This document shows, in pieces, positions 1 through 12,375 of a stretch of DNA of 64,000 nt. Within the stretch, counting starts at the first letter, position 1; every line of letters begins with the position of its first letter. The DNA comes from Phytopythium helicoides (taxonomy: Eukaryota; Oomycota; Peronosporomycetes; Pythiales; Pythiaceae). The position numbers and the translations under genes are program-made. Below the pieces are notes generated by a model. It made no database searches, was not told where the DNA came from, and saw only the letters and a program-made list of their open reading frames with translations. The stretch is from positions 372,001 to 436,000 of the forward strand of contig JANFNE010000013.1 in NCBI GenBank assembly GCA_024867545.1, read 5' to 3'.

Positions 1-180
1 TTATGATGTTGATTGTAAGCCTCCCGGGAAAGGTCACTGAGGTTTTTTCTCGCCTTTCATTGACGTGGCGGCCAAGATGAATGGCGGGGACGTCAGAGTT
101 TCCCCGGTCCGCAATATGTGGGCCATTCCGTGGATGCTGCCGCCCACCTGCCCTACATATTGCAGGCCAACGCGCTCTCG

Positions 181-2019
181 ATGGGCAAGCGTCGACGCCA
201 AGGCGGCGGCGGCGGAGCTCCAGCTGGCGCTGGTGGCGGCGGCCTCGTCGTGGTGAACCCGGCGCTGCTGCAGTCGGCTGCATCCGCGCACCAGCCCAAG
301 CCCAAGCCCAAACCCCAAGCGAAGCCCAAGCCCAAGCTCAAGGCGCAGGCAGATAAGCAGGGCAAGAGCAAGAGGCGCAAGACCGAAGATGCGCTCGCGG
401 AGGCTCCGCAGGAGGCCGAGGCCCGCGTGCTGGGCGTCAAGAGCAAGCTCGAGCTTCTGGCGGGCGTCTACTGGCTGCTGCTGACGCGCGCGCAGCGCCG
501 CAACTGCGTCGTGGTGCTGCCGAACCAGGCGGTCGCGGCGCTGCCCGGGGTGCCGCAGCTCGCGGCCGTGTTCAAACACCTGGGCTTCCAGGGCGTGGCG
601 CTGCACGGCAAGATGACGGGCGGCCAGCGCAAGGCAAATGTGGAGCGGCTCTCGACTGGCGCTGGTGGATCCGAAGCGGCTACGCAAGTCGTGTTGGTGA
701 CCAACGAGCAATTAGCAGCATCGGCGGGCTGCAAGACAGCCGACGTTGTATTTGTCGCGCTGTCTAGAGACAGCAAGAACGTTTCTCAGCTCAGCACCAG
801 GTTCGCTTCGGTGTATTTTGTCGATGGACCGAGCTCGACGGCTGGTGACCCGTACACTCCTGAGCTTGGAAATGCTTCTATCCAGCAACTCCAAGCCAGA
901 CTGAAGCTCGCGCGCCAAATTGCCGACATTTCGCAGCGGGTTGCTCAAACGACAGCTTCGGATGCAGACGACAAGTGGGCGAACAAAATGGCTAAGGGTG
1001 CTGACCTTGGCGAGAGCGATGATGATGACTCGAAGCGCAAGCAGAAGAAGAAGAAGAAACTGTCGCCCGACGAGCAGCGGCTGCAAGCACTCAGTGAGAA
1101 GCTGTATGTTCTTCTAGCAAAGCCTGTCGCAACTGGAACCACGCCAAGCAAGCCTTCTGCAGGAGAAAGTGGTGCAGATGCCCAGAACCGGAAGGAGAAA
1201 CTGCAGTTGCTTGGACTGGTGACCTTGAGTGCGTCAGTTGGCACATCCATGAGCGAGGAGCGCACGTCTGCGCAAACGCAGTGGATGGATCAAGCGCCAG
1301 CAAGCCAGTTTGGTGGGCCGTGGTCTGGATCGATTCGCCACGGTGCTTCTAAGGACGACATCTCGCTTCGCGTTCGCAAGCAATACTGCTCGTGCCAGGG
1401 TTCAAAGGACCCTACCCACTTCATGGCCAAATGGCGACCGAACAAACAACCTGCCGACGTCGACAAGTGGGGTGGGCCGTACGGAAAGGTCTGCGGCCAC
1501 AATGAAGTCGTCATGCAGTCGCTACGGCCATTCTTCCCTCAGGAAGTGCTCAACTCCAAGGTGTGCAGCAAGCTCTATCCTGCGCCAGGCAACCAGGGCT
1601 TTGATGGTTGTCTAGAACATTTGCGCCTCGCTTGTGCAGCGTCTCGATCGCCTATGACGGTCTGGGATAGCGAGTTTTTCATTCACATCTCGTCGCTCGG
1701 CCGAGTGACGTGGACAAAGAAGAATAGGCTACTTTCTCTATCGCTTGCAAGCCTGCAATGCCTCGTGCCTAGTCTTCGTGAATGGACTCTCGCCAGCGGC
1801 GGCCGCATCACTCCGAACGCCGTTTTGCTGGCGATCCAGCTTTGCTGCCGCCTCGGAACGGGTCAGAACCGCAGTGAAAAGTTGTCAGGCGATGTCAAAG
1901 TCGCAAAGCGTATCGTAACCTTTTTGTTAGGCGGCTCGGCGCGGCTGTGGAAGCAGATAGGAGCTATCGAAGCTCCGTTGGAGTGCCAGACTGTGTACGA
2001 GGCAGTCGATGAGCAGTAG
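181..2019 (+). CDS. DEAD-box helicase C-lobe-like protein (MAK5/DDX24-like tail)
   Basis: A 612-residue single-exon reading frame. The ATG at 181 (MGKRRRQGG...) is preferred over an in-frame codon at 118 because the protein then begins with a basic Gly-rich head. A Lys/Pro-rich low-complexity stretch follows (about residues 40-80). Next comes a segment resembling motifs IV-V of the second RecA lobe of DEAD-box helicases: VVVLPNQ, then LHGKMTGGQRK, then VVLVTNE. The part after it (RQIADISQRV..., DDKWANKMAK, acidic DDDDSKRKQKKKKK) is like the tail of the nucleolar helicase MAK5/DDX24. No Walker A or DEAD box is visible, so this is not a complete helicase. The C-terminal 250 residues (CSCQGSKD..., KVCGHNEV) are unrecognised. 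A nuclear or nucleolar role is inference from the lysine-rich composition. Confidence 0.7.
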   Translation: MGKRRRQGGGGGAPAGAGGGGLVVVNPALLQSAASAHQPKPKPKPQAKPKPKLKAQADKQGKSKRRKTEDALAEAPQEAEARVLGVKSKLELLAGVYWLLLTRAQRRNCVVVLPNQAVAALPGVPQLAAVFKHLGFQGVALHGKMTGGQRKANVERLSTGAGGSEAATQVVLVTNEQLAASAGCKTADVVFVALSRDSKNVSQLSTRFASVYFVDGPSSTAGDPYTPELGNASIQQLQARLKLARQIADISQRVAQTTASDADDKWANKMAKGADLGESDDDDSKRKQKKKKKLSPDEQRLQALSEKLYVLLAKPVATGTTPSKPSAGESGADAQNRKEKLQLLGLVTLSASVGTSMSEERTSAQTQWMDQAPASQFGGPWSGSIRHGASKDDISLRVRKQYCSCQGSKDPTHFMAKWRPNKQPADVDKWGGPYGKVCGHNEVVMQSLRPFFPQEVLNSKVCSKLYPAPGNQGFDGCLEHLRLACAASRSPMTVWDSEFFIHISSLGRVTWTKKNRLLSLSLASLQCLVPSLREWTLASGGRITPNAVLLAIQLCCRLGTGQNRSEKLSGDVKVAKRIVTFLLGGSARLWKQIGAIEAPLECQTVYEAVDEQ

Positions 2020-2088
2020 ACTGCATGAGTATATTACGGTGCTTGCAGTCTGGTGATCAATTCAGGGTCAAAAGCGGTCGGTATGGAG

Positions 2089-2973
2089 CTATAAGGGATG
2101 TCTAACACTGCCATTCGGCACTAACGGAGTCATGTCCTGCTTGAGCACTCGCTTCTTTCCGACAGAAGCATCAGGTGACGTTGGCGAGCGGTTGTTTGCG
2201 TCGCCCGGAGCGGCAGGTCCATGCAGCTCGTCCCCCTTGTCGCTGATTACCGTGCCGTTTGCGTGGCTGGGCGACACTTGTGCGACCTTTGTCTTTTGCA
2301 GCACGAGCGCCTCCTGCTCAGGGTCGAACACTAGCCAGTCGTCGGGGCGCTCGATCGTGCGGTTCGCATGCTGCTGCTTGACCTCGAGCAGCTTCTCAAG
2401 CGCGCGCTGCATCTGCTGCTCGTTGACTGGCGGCGCCGGGGCGAGGTCCTCGTCGTCGTCACTGAGCGCGCCGCCAGTGTCTTCCCCGTCCGTCAGCAGG
2501 TCCGGCACGCCAGGCTCCGAGTACAGGAACGGCAGGCTGCAGAGTCCACCATCACAATCAGGTCAGCGCCTCACCAATCCCCGCTCCACCACAGCCTCCG
2601 TTGCCACGTACTAGTTGGGCAAGTGCACGAAGAGCAGGTCGACGAGCCACCGGCCGGAGAAGAAGGCGTGCAGGAAGAGCCAGGCGTTCTCAACGAGCCC
2701 CACGCGCAGCGCCAAGAAGCTGAGCGCGTAGGCGGCCAGCAGCGCCGGCGTGGACACTGGCGCGCGCACGATGGGCAGGCGCGTGTGGTGCAGCAGCAGC
2801 TCCTCGCGCAGCGTCTCGCCGAACGCAAACTCCGGGTAGAGCTCGCAGACGCTCGCGGCGCGCGCGTACGCGTCCCCACACAGGTTGACGACCATGGCCA
2901 CGCCCGCCGCCAGGTACACGACGGTCCACGGCGTGCGCCGCGCCTGGTCCAGGTCCAGCCACGACGCCACCAT
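2089..2973 (-). CDS. Small membrane protein, two exons, unknown function
   Basis: Exons 2973-2612 and 2536-2089 give 269 residues. The intron (2611-2537, GTACGTGG...CTCTGCAG) joins codon TA|C and keeps the frame open. The N-terminal half carries three hydrophobic segments: WTVVYLAAGVAMVVNLCG, ALLAAYALSFLALRVGLV, and a third around FLHAFFSGRWLVDLLFV. The second exon is soluble and acidic (SDDDEDLAP) with a short helical stretch (QQMQRALEKLLEVKQQH), consistent with a cytosolic tail. I do not recognise the family. Confidence 0.7.
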
Positions 2974-3785
2974 GGCGCGGCGACACGACAGTTGCAGTGC
3001 TTGGCGCTGGGCTCGGCTGCAGTTTTACCCCACGTGGCGAATGGTGTTTCGATTCAGAGAGCCGTAGGGATCGCCACATTTTATACATGCGTGAAAATGG
3101 CAGCACGAACAGCGCTTGCTTCTACATGATTTTTGCTTCAAACAGTCGTAATAACGAATAGCCTTGTACAACATATACTGCAGAAGCAATGTCGTTCCAG
3201 AAAATGAAGAACGACCTTCTAGGAACCTTCGGAAGACATTTCAGTAGCTGCTGAAGTTGAAGTGGTTGCCACGGACGGATGCATCATGCAGTTCAATTGT
3301 GTGACTCAATGGATCGCTACCGTGTGCGCAATAGGTACACTCGACACCAGCGTCTAGTTACAATCGGATTATCTTGAAGCTCCCACGCCAAGCAGCCCCG
3401 GACGTTGGTGTTTTACGTGTGCAAGCAGATGATTCTTCTTCGAGCTGTGGGATTGGTGGCGACTTGAAGCATCAGGCACTTTGGGGAGAACCTCTTGGCT
3501 CATGAAGCATTGGAGTGTTATTTGTACAAGCGGCGAGATGATACAGCGCGGGTCGACGGGCAGCGCGAGTGCGGCGCAGTACGTGGATATCCCGAGTGTT
3601 CGCAACGCACAGGCTGTGGGTGGCAAAAAGAGAGATAGTCTGTGTTCTTTCGTATGTAGTTTTGTTCACCTGTGCAGCTTGTACGTCGAGGCTGATTCAA
3701 AATGGCTCGCACATCACTCAGGTAAAGCAGTTCGGCAGACTATAAAAACCTCAACATGTCTGTTGTGTGAGTTTTTTTTCCAACA
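2974..3785. other. Intergenic, no gene seen
   Basis: Only short frames without family character on either strand. This should hold the promoter of the minus-strand membrane-protein gene. Confidence 0.5.
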
Positions 3786-3979
3786 GCCAAAAGCCATTCA
3801 AACGCCATCCAAAAGCCATTCAAAACCCCAGCCAAAGCCAGCCAAAAGACAGCCAAAAGCCATCCAAAAGCCATTCAAACGCCAGCCAAAAGACAGCCAA
3901 ACGCCAACCAAATGCCATTCAAACGCCATCCAAAAGCCAGGCTTTTGAAACATAAGCCATCAAAAGCCATCCGGCTTTT
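3786..3979. repeat. Degenerate short-unit tandem repeat (AAAAGCCAtcC) ending in two hairpins
   Basis: About 190 bp built from 9-nt units close to AAAAGCCAT/GC, often paired as 18-mers such as CCAAAAGCCATTCAAACG. At its right end the unit appears as two inverted repeats: AAAAGCC-A-GGCTTTT (3932-3946) and AAAAGCC-atcc-GGCTTTT (3962-3979). The reading frames across it are repeat by-products, not genes. Confidence 0.9.
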
Positions 3980-4142
3980 GACATGAAGGGTGGATTCCTG
4001 ATCATCGGGCGGCGGCTTTGCATCTATGACGGGCGACGATGGGTAATCGATGAGCGGGTGAGTCGTGACTTCGACCACGGCGCTGCGAGGACCAGTGGTT
4101 GCATATGTGGCAGCATGACTGTGTTGTGAACCGACCCAAAGA

Positions 4143-5000
4143 GTCTAATGAACCAGGAGGAAGCGGATCGTCGACGTCGTCTGTTGCCGGCAAGATCGCG
4201 GATCTTCCGTGAGCGGCAGCGGCGCGTCTATCTCTCTGTCGAGTGGTGCGTCGTCGAGTGGCGCGGACGGCAGCGTGAGCACCCTGAGTGGCGCTAGCGA
4301 GTTGGCGACAAGCGGTGCGGTGGTTCTGGCGGCGTGCTGAGCGTGTCTGGCGGCTCTGGCGGCCTGTCTGGAGGAAACGTGATTTTCTCTGGCGGCGCGA
4401 GCTTTGCGTCTGTCGGCACTGGCGGGTCTTTGTCGGTGTCCGATGGCGCTGGATCGGTCGGCGGCGACGAGAGTGGGTCAGGCGGTACAAGATCTTTGAC
4501 TGCCGGCGCCTCGGTGCGTGTATCGAGTGGCTCGAGCTCGACGACGAGCGGCGATGTGTTGGTGTCAAGCGCCACTGGCGCGATCTCCGGCGCGGTGACG
4601 CTGTCGAGTGGGTCAGCGAGCAGCGCCTCTGCCGGCGACATTGTCGTGTCGGTGGGATCGTCCATTGCGGACGGTAGTCGCGTGGCTGTGTCTGACGGCT
4701 CGAGCTCGACGGGAGCTGCCGGAGAAGTCTTGATCTCTGGCGGCGCGAGCTCTGCGAGCACGACGTCGGCGAGTATGGTTGCCGGAGGTGTGCAGCTCGT
4801 GGGTGGTTCTTCAGCTGGGAGCCACGCGGGCGGCGTCATCAGCTTGGAGGAAGCATGATGGCTTTGTTTGTAGTGAGCAGAACGAATTGTCATCTGTGGC
4901 GGCGTGTTGCGAAAGTGGCAGGAGCGGCGACGGCATGCCTAGACAGCAGAAGCAGTGAAGCGTCCGGAACGATTACATCTTGGGCGGCATGACAATGACC
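4143..5000 (+). pseudogene. Relic of a Gly/Ser-rich repeat protein gene
   Basis: Translation in shifting plus-strand frames gives repeats of the form SGxSSxxGxxGxVxxSSG, for example SSTSSVAGKI (about 4163), GASISLSSGASSSGADG (about 4217), then SGSASSASAGDIVVSVGSS (about 4606). A stop after AGKIADLP and frame changes near 4210 and 4340 break it. No start codon or signal peptide is attached. Such alternating V/I and G/S repeats suggest stacked beta-strands of a surface or wall protein; that is inference. A clearly related relic lies at 58254-59000. Confidence 0.6.
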
Positions 5001-6467
<1,467 letters not shown>

Positions 6468-6934
6468 GCGTCGTCCCCATGCGTCCCTACATTCCGGCGC
6501 GACGCCTCTGCGGTCGCTTGCGTGCTGCTAGTTCGGCGCGCAATGAATCAGTCTTTGTCTGAATGCAGTCGGAATCTATTATTTGAAAAACCAACTCGTG
6601 TCTCTCTGCTTCGTTTCATGATTGCCATCGTTAGCACCAAAATGCGCGTGCTTCCCTTACATTCTGCAGCCATGATGGCGATGCCATTTCCCATGCAGAC
6701 CATTAGAGATGGGGATGAGTCATCGCATCGACACCTCGACGGCGAATGGCTCCATAACGTGCCCATGGATCGCGAGCCAGGCTGACGCATGAGGGCGGAG
6801 AGCGTCGCGCCAAAGGCTCCGACGCTTGGAGCGAAGCGTCGCCTTGCAGTCTGGCGCCCCAGTTCTTCCGCAAGCATTACTGTAGCACCAGCAGCTTTAC
6901 CATCCAGCGTTAACAGGAGCGGCGCGCCTAGAGC
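6468..6934. other. Calmodulin 3' region and promoter of the dynein light chain gene
   Basis: No gene seen. Frames here are antisense shadows of the following gene or short. Confidence 0.5.
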
Positions 6935-7342
6935 ATGGCGAACGCGGCTCCGAACGAGATCGAGGAGGCCATCAAGGCGGTCAAGAGCAAGCCCGGGTTC
7001 TCGTCGTACATCCTGATGAACAACGACGGCATCGTGGTCAAGTTCGAGAACCTCGAGTACCGCGAGGCCGTCATGCACGCGTACCACGTGCTGAGCCTGT
7101 ACGCGCGCACCAAGAAGCACCTGCAGAAGCTCTTCCCGGACCCGAGCGACAGCGAGATGGAGTGCCTGCGCCTGCGCACCAAGCTGCACGAGATGATCAT
7201 CACGCAGCACCTGCGCTTCACGCTCGTCGTGCTGCAAAAGTCCGAGTCTGCCGATGGCGACGCGCTCGGCCGCGCCGACGACCCCGCGGCGGGTGGCGCG
7301 CCGCCCAAGGAGGACGACAAGAACCCGGCCGCCGCCACCTAG
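6935..7342 (+). CDS. Dynein light chain, roadblock/LC7 type
   Basis: A 135-residue intronless frame, MANAAPNEIEEAIKAVKSKP. The roadblock/LC7 core spans residues 1-105: I..AI..VKSKPGFSSYILMN, DGIVVKFENLEYREAVMHAY, then LRLRTKLHEMIITQ and a FTLVVLQ strand. The family is normally about 96-105 residues; here a 30-residue Ala/Pro/Asp-rich tail is added. It acts as a homodimeric light chain of cytoplasmic or axonemal dynein intermediate chains. Oomycete zoospores are flagellate, so an axonemal role is possible. Confidence 0.93.
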   Translation: MANAAPNEIEEAIKAVKSKPGFSSYILMNNDGIVVKFENLEYREAVMHAYHVLSLYARTKKHLQKLFPDPSDSEMECLRLRTKLHEMIITQHLRFTLVVLQKSESADGDALGRADDPAAGGAPPKEDDKNPAAAT

Positions 7343-7428
7343 GCGCCATGTCGAACTCGTACTGAAATATATATAGAGGCGTGTTTCCCTTCAATCGCCT
7401 GTCTCGCCATTTCCGCTCTTGCTCGCTC

Positions 7429-10400
7429 ATGCGCTCGCCTGCTGGCGCCGCTGGCCGCGCGCCGCCGAGCCCCGCGCGGGTCCTGGACCCTGACCGACTC
7501 GAGTCGCCTGCGAGCCAAGACGGCGAGCGCGCGCTCTTCTCGCGCCATGTGCTGTCGGTGCAGGACGGCCGGCGCGCGGCGGCTGCAGCCACCAGCAGCG
7601 CACCGCCGCTTAGCTTCACCAAGGCGAACGGCAGTCCACGCGCCGCCGTCCCGCTCATTCCGCTTCGAGGTGGCGGTGGCCCGGCTGCGGGCGACGCCAA
7701 GGCCCGCTCGTCGCCGAGAAACGCGCATGCTATCATCCGCCCGCCGTCGCCTGTGGGGGCTGTGCCGGCTGACTCGGTGGTCACCATGGCGCTGATCGGG
7801 CTCGCCTCGACTGCCACTGCTGAGGTACCGACCGCCACCTGGGAGATCTATCCTGCACGCGACGGACGTGGAGAAGATCACCTCGTGGCTCTCGTCGCTG
7901 GCGAGAGAGTCGAGGCAGTACGCATCCTACGCGCTGTACTGCGACATGCTCTTCCGAGAGAGCAGCGTGCTCACGCGAGGCAAGCCTGTGCCCAACCGAC
8001 TGCAGACTGCCATTGCCTTCCACTGTCTGTGCCGTGCTACTAGCGTTTTTTCCCGACACGAAGAGATTCTGCATCGCATCTGCCGGTACGTGACACGATA
8101 TGGAAAACGAATACCCGGATCAAACTGAGGCAGTGCGATTTGATCAGCGACCTCGGAGCTGCCATCTACCTAAACCACGATGACAAGCTTATTGATGAAC
8201 GAGAGATTGACGCGTTGGATTTCTTTACAAGGCTCACGTCATACTACGACCACTACAGCATGCTCCAACAACAAAAAGAGGACCTACAGCATGGCAAGGG
8301 ACTATGCGCGGCATTGATTCGCGCTGAACTGACACAATTCTAATCTTTTTGAGCTGTCTGGATTTTTCTTCAGAGATGTTGCGTCAAAAGCAAGAGTACC
8401 AGGAGCGGATAGAGAGTGAGCGCGCGCGAAACGAGCAGCTCCGAGATCTTGAAAAACGGCTGCAGATCAAAGGCCTCGACAAAATCACACATCGAAACAC
8501 TTTGGCAGAGGACTTGCGTGGAAAGCTCAGCGGGGTTCTTCAAAAGTTCCATTTCATTGACGACATCGACAAACAGGATGTTATTCTGGGTGTTATTAGC
8601 GCACTGAAAGCGACTCTAAGCGCGGAGACACTTCTCGTTATCACGGACGAAATGAATCCGTTCGAGAAGGATAAGCTGCTCCGTGGACTTTTCCAGGATG
8701 AAATCAGCAGCCTCACTCAGTACGTTATAGTTTGAGTAAGCAACTCCCTTTCAGCACTAATATACTCTTTGACATGGCTGGTCTGTAGTAAAATCGAGTC
8801 CCAAGTTGCCATTAGCTCGAGCGCGCAGCAAAATGTCATTCTTGAGCGATCGGCCACGCGAATTACACGCTTTCAGTCGCTGATTACAATGGCTCTCAAG
8901 GGCCAACAAGGAAAAGATAACCCGTCCATTCCGATTGTCGGAGTGGATGACGATTTATCTGACCAAGACCGCAAAGTTCTGGAAGCCGTCGATGACGCGA
9001 TGGACGAGCTTGAACGAACACGCGCGACGGTAGCCGACCTCACGGCGAAACTGAATGAAGCTGAGCAGCTTGCAAACTTGCTTCGAATTAAAAACAATGA
9101 TATTGTGAAGGAGGCGACGGACACACGAGTACTGCTAGAGCAGCAAATTGAAGAGTTGAAACTCCAGCTTGAGCTTGCAAATCCTCCTCGAGAAGAGAGA
9201 GAGATGCAGACGGATGGAAACGCTAGAGTTGATGGTGCAGGCGGTGAAGGAGACGAGGGCGATGATGAATTTGGCTCAGCTAGCACTTCGTCTGAAAGTG
9301 GATCAGCAAAGGGACGTCGACGACGAGGCCTTCAGTCTGTGAATGAGGATGACGATGGCTTGATCTGCAAGAACCGTCCAAAAAACAAGTTCGGGTTTGG
9401 TATTGCTAGCATTATCGACCAAGCAAAAATTCCGTCATCTACTATCCGCAAGATCCTCATGAAACGGAAACCCCTAACTATCAGTGAATTGCACTCCATC
9501 ATTGTTGGATACTATCAGGCAAAAATGTACCAGGATGCACAAGACGATCTTTCAGGAAACCGCGCGCTAACCTTGCGCAGTTTATCATGGAGATGTATGT
9601 GCTTCACTACGGCCTCAAGGATCTTGCAATCAGTCAGCTTGTTTTTCTTGATGCTGCCATCCGAAAAAATGCACGAGTATGTATATTATGCTTTCACGAA
9701 TGCGGTGGTTCATTCCAATTGTACCTGATGATTGCTCTTGTTGCAATGATCATCACAGGAAAGTGCTCGGGTCCGCATTTTTGGGCTGCTCACCGGGTCG
9801 CTTGACCCAGAATCCCACGCGTGCTCTGTTCAGGGTATTGATTTCTTTTTGTTGCTCGTTGTCATCCTGTTCAATGGTGCGTTCTGTACAAATCAATCAT
9901 GAAGGAAGACTCAGCTGACTCGTGCTCTTTCTAGCTGGTGTTTATAAGAAAGGGCGAAAACAAGCAGAAGCAATCGCCAAGAACCTCAAAGAGTCATTCG
10001 GGGATGGTATTTTCATGAGTCCAAAATCTCTGACAGTCAAGTACGAGCTTGTGTGCCAGGTGATTGATCTAGCCTTTTCGTATATAACTGACGCATCGAG
10101 CGGATCAAGTACACTAGAGCTACTCAAAGAAGATATTCGTTCGACATGTGCTACCATGGCAACAACAGTTACATCCGCAACAGCTCCAGCCTCAGCAGGG
10201 GGAGGAAATACCTCAGCTCTGGCAGCTACAGTTGCTGCCGCTACAACATCACTGGATATTGATCTTGTACTGGAGAAAATCATGAACTACTGGTTCGTAC
10301 TCTACGAGCAGCAGATCCAAGACATCCACGCAATGTTTGTACTCGTCGACGCAAATGGGGATGGCACGCTCGATTTTAACGAGTTTTGCGATGTGGTCAA

Positions 10401-10593
10401 TGTTTTGGAGCCCGATATGGACCGTCGAGATGCACTTGCGCTTTACAATCGCGCAGCTGGTGACGATCACGTCATTGACAAAGACGAGTTTGTTCAACTT
10501 ATGCTGGCTCACCAGCGTGGTGTCATCTTACGTGAGCTGTACAGTCGTGAGTCGACTGCTAAGAAAATGAGTATGGCAGTCTTAAGCTCTGCT

Positions 10594-10627
<34 letters not shown>

Positions 10628-11094
10628 AGCAACAGCGAAAGAGTATGCCTCCTCAAAGTAAAGCAATGACAGTGGCTCAAATGGATAAGGACGGCTCGTA
10701 TGCATCACTTGCTGCTGCTATGATAGGTGTTGTACCACCGACACGGTCGATTGAGAGTACTAGCACCGAGTCTGTCGAAAGGGAACCAGCAGAAGAACAA
10801 GATGCAACAAGTTCTGACGAGGGCGAGAGCGACGAGGTGTTACCTGTGCAAGATAACATTTCCTTCCAGACGCTCTCGCGGTTATCGGTGTGGGCAACTG
10901 AAGCCAAGGGGAAGCTGCAGAGCCTGCGGATTCCCATGCCTTCCCCAGTGAAGGCAAAGAAGAGTGTACTGCTAGACATTGCAGAACGCGATTTGAGTGA
11001 AGAGGTAGATGGTGGTGGTTTCAAAGAAGATGTCGACGAGCTGTTGCGGCGAGCACTTTCCAAGGCCAATATTGATTTGGAGGAACTGTTCTAA
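7429..11094 (+). CDS. Multi-exon LisH-region/EF-hand protein with polyQ, conserved in oomycetes (inferred)
   Basis: My model has seven exons: 7429-7824, 7874-8085, 8130-8293, 8374-8719, 8789-9676, 9759-9876, 9935-11094. The first intron is the least certain because its acceptor is GTGGAG. The third intron (8294-8373) starts with GC. The exons sum to 3284 nt; one missing base near 9561, in the CC of GGAAACCGCGCG, makes exactly 1095 codons. Features in order: disordered Pro-rich head; helical DVEKITSWLSSLARES; coiled coils (MLRQKQEYQERIESE and MDELERTRATVADL); a LisH-like helix pair (TISELHSIIVGYYQAKMYQD) running into NLAQFIMEMYVLHYGLKDLA; an EF-hand (DANGDGTLDFNE); a 14-Gln tract; an acidic tail. 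A ciliary or cytoskeletal role is a guess. Confidence 0.7.
10594..10635 (+). repeat. CAG/CAA tract encoding 14 glutamines
   Basis: Mixed CAG and CAA codons inside the last exon of the EF-hand protein. The interruption by CAA suggests selection on the glutamines rather than pure microsatellite slippage. Confidence 0.9.
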
Positions 11095-11466
11095 TTCGCA
11101 GCAAAGTAGTTGACACAAAGAAAGCGTGATGTTTCCACAAAAGTTATGGGTGCTCATTGGTAACGATGACAATTACTAAAAGGATGACAACCGTCAATTG
11201 GCGTCGTCTTATCATACGCAAGCTGATACGTCACCTGATATCTCGTCTTCAGCACCGCCAATCAGACTAAAAATCCATAGATGTGTCTTTCTGTTTGGCA
11301 GCAATGAACATGAACTGACGTGCAAACTGAGGAGCCGCGTGGGCTATGTATTGAAGCGTCGCGGTGAATGTGGGAAATAGTCTGAAATGAAGCGCATGTA
11401 CACCATTGGCGCAGATTCCGATTCACCTCGAGCTCGCCAAGCACCCCTTCAAGAGCGCGCTTCATC

Positions 11467-12060
11467 ATGCAGCTTACATCTTTATTGCTTCTGGGCGTTC
11501 TTGGTTCATACACGATAGCTTCAACTGTCCTTCAAGTTGCTGAGGCGGCATCAGCGACGTTCAAGAATCAATGTCCCTTTACCGTCAATGTGTACGACAA
11601 CCAAGCAACGTGTAACCTCACGCAAGGTTCAATGGATTCCCCGGTTTACGGGTGCAATCAGACCATAGCGCCGATTGCGATGTTTCGTCACGGCTCGGAT
11701 CCTAAAGCGACACGTAAGTATTACCTCCGATTTACTTGTGTGTGCTTGGCTAAACCATGCAATGCAGTGGCAGAGTTTTCTATCAAAGACGGCAACTCCT
11801 GGTACGACTTGAGCGTCATCCCACCAGGCTCCAGCGAGGCATGCACAAGCTATGATGAGTGCTCGAGGGCCACTAATGCCTCCGGTTTCAACATCGGGCT
11901 CATGATCTACCCAACCAAACACCGAGACAACAGCGGACGTTGTCGCCAGATCATGTGCCAGGAGGAGCGCTGTTCGGACGCCTACAACTTCCCGAGGGAC
12001 GATAACAAGACTTTCACGTGTCCCGATGACGAGCACTTCGAGGTTATCTTCTGTCCTTAG
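11467..12060 (+). CDS. Small secreted thaumatin-like protein
   Basis: Signal peptide MQLTSLLLLGVLGSYTIAS, then a thaumatin-family body: ATFKNQCPFTVNVY near the start and the C-terminal signature CSDAYNFPRDD...TFTCPDDEHFEVIFCP. The uninterrupted frame codes for 197 residues, but 11714-11767 is a 54-nt intron with a strong GTAAGT donor, CTAAAC branch point and TGCAG acceptor. Its removal joins ...KAT to LAEFSIKDG, the family's usual ATLAEF strand, leaving 179 residues. That is close to the small (S-type) thaumatin-like proteins. It is likely apoplastic. Glucan binding or enzyme inhibition is known for relatives but not shown here. Confidence 0.85.
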   Translation: MQLTSLLLLGVLGSYTIASTVLQVAEAASATFKNQCPFTVNVYDNQATCNLTQGSMDSPVYGCNQTIAPIAMFRHGSDPKATRKYYLRFTCVCLAKPCNAVAEFSIKDGNSWYDLSVIPPGSSEACTSYDECSRATNASGFNIGLMIYPTKHRDNSGRCRQIMCQEERCSDAYNFPRDDNKTFTCPDDEHFEVIFCP

Positions 12061-12174
12061 GCTAAGGTCTCGGCCCACCATTCTGTCCCGGTGCAGGTTT
12101 TGCCGTCAACACTCAGTACACGAAAGTTTTTTTTTTTCTTCGAATGACATCATAGCTCATCTCACAGCAACGAG

Positions 12175-12233
12175 TGTCCGGACTAATCGCGGTTTGGTAT
12201 CACGTGTGTGGTCTTGCTCTTTGACGTGGCTCG
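12175..12233 (+). promoter_or_regulatory. Promoter module shared with the gene at 14639 (copy 1)
   Basis: Contains GGTATCACGTGTGTGGTC followed by TGACGTGG, that is, an E-box-like CACGTG and a CRE-like TGACGTGG. A close copy is at 14442-14500. It lies about 140 nt upstream of the MBOAT start, with TCATTCG initiator-like sequences between (about 12315-12330). Confidence 0.5.
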
Positions 12234-12375
12234 AGGCTTCGACGATCACTGGTTGTGATTGATGCTTGTGCGAAGTGCCTGGTATCAGTCCTTCGGATTT
12301 CACGCGACGTACTTTCATTCGACTTCTTCATTCGCCGAGCTCACTTGGGATCAGTCGAACCCGCAGCCGTCAACC

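Noticed and set aside
3786..3979. Short repeats considered as CRISPR or a coding repeat protein
   Set aside because: Units of about 9 nt drift in sequence, there are no spacers, and any frame is low-complexity.
9527..9580. Intron (GTACCA...GCTAACCTTGCGCAG) as explanation of the frame change in the EF-hand gene
   Set aside because: Has a good branch point, but the phase does not join the frames. A single missing base in the CC run gives an exact codon total.
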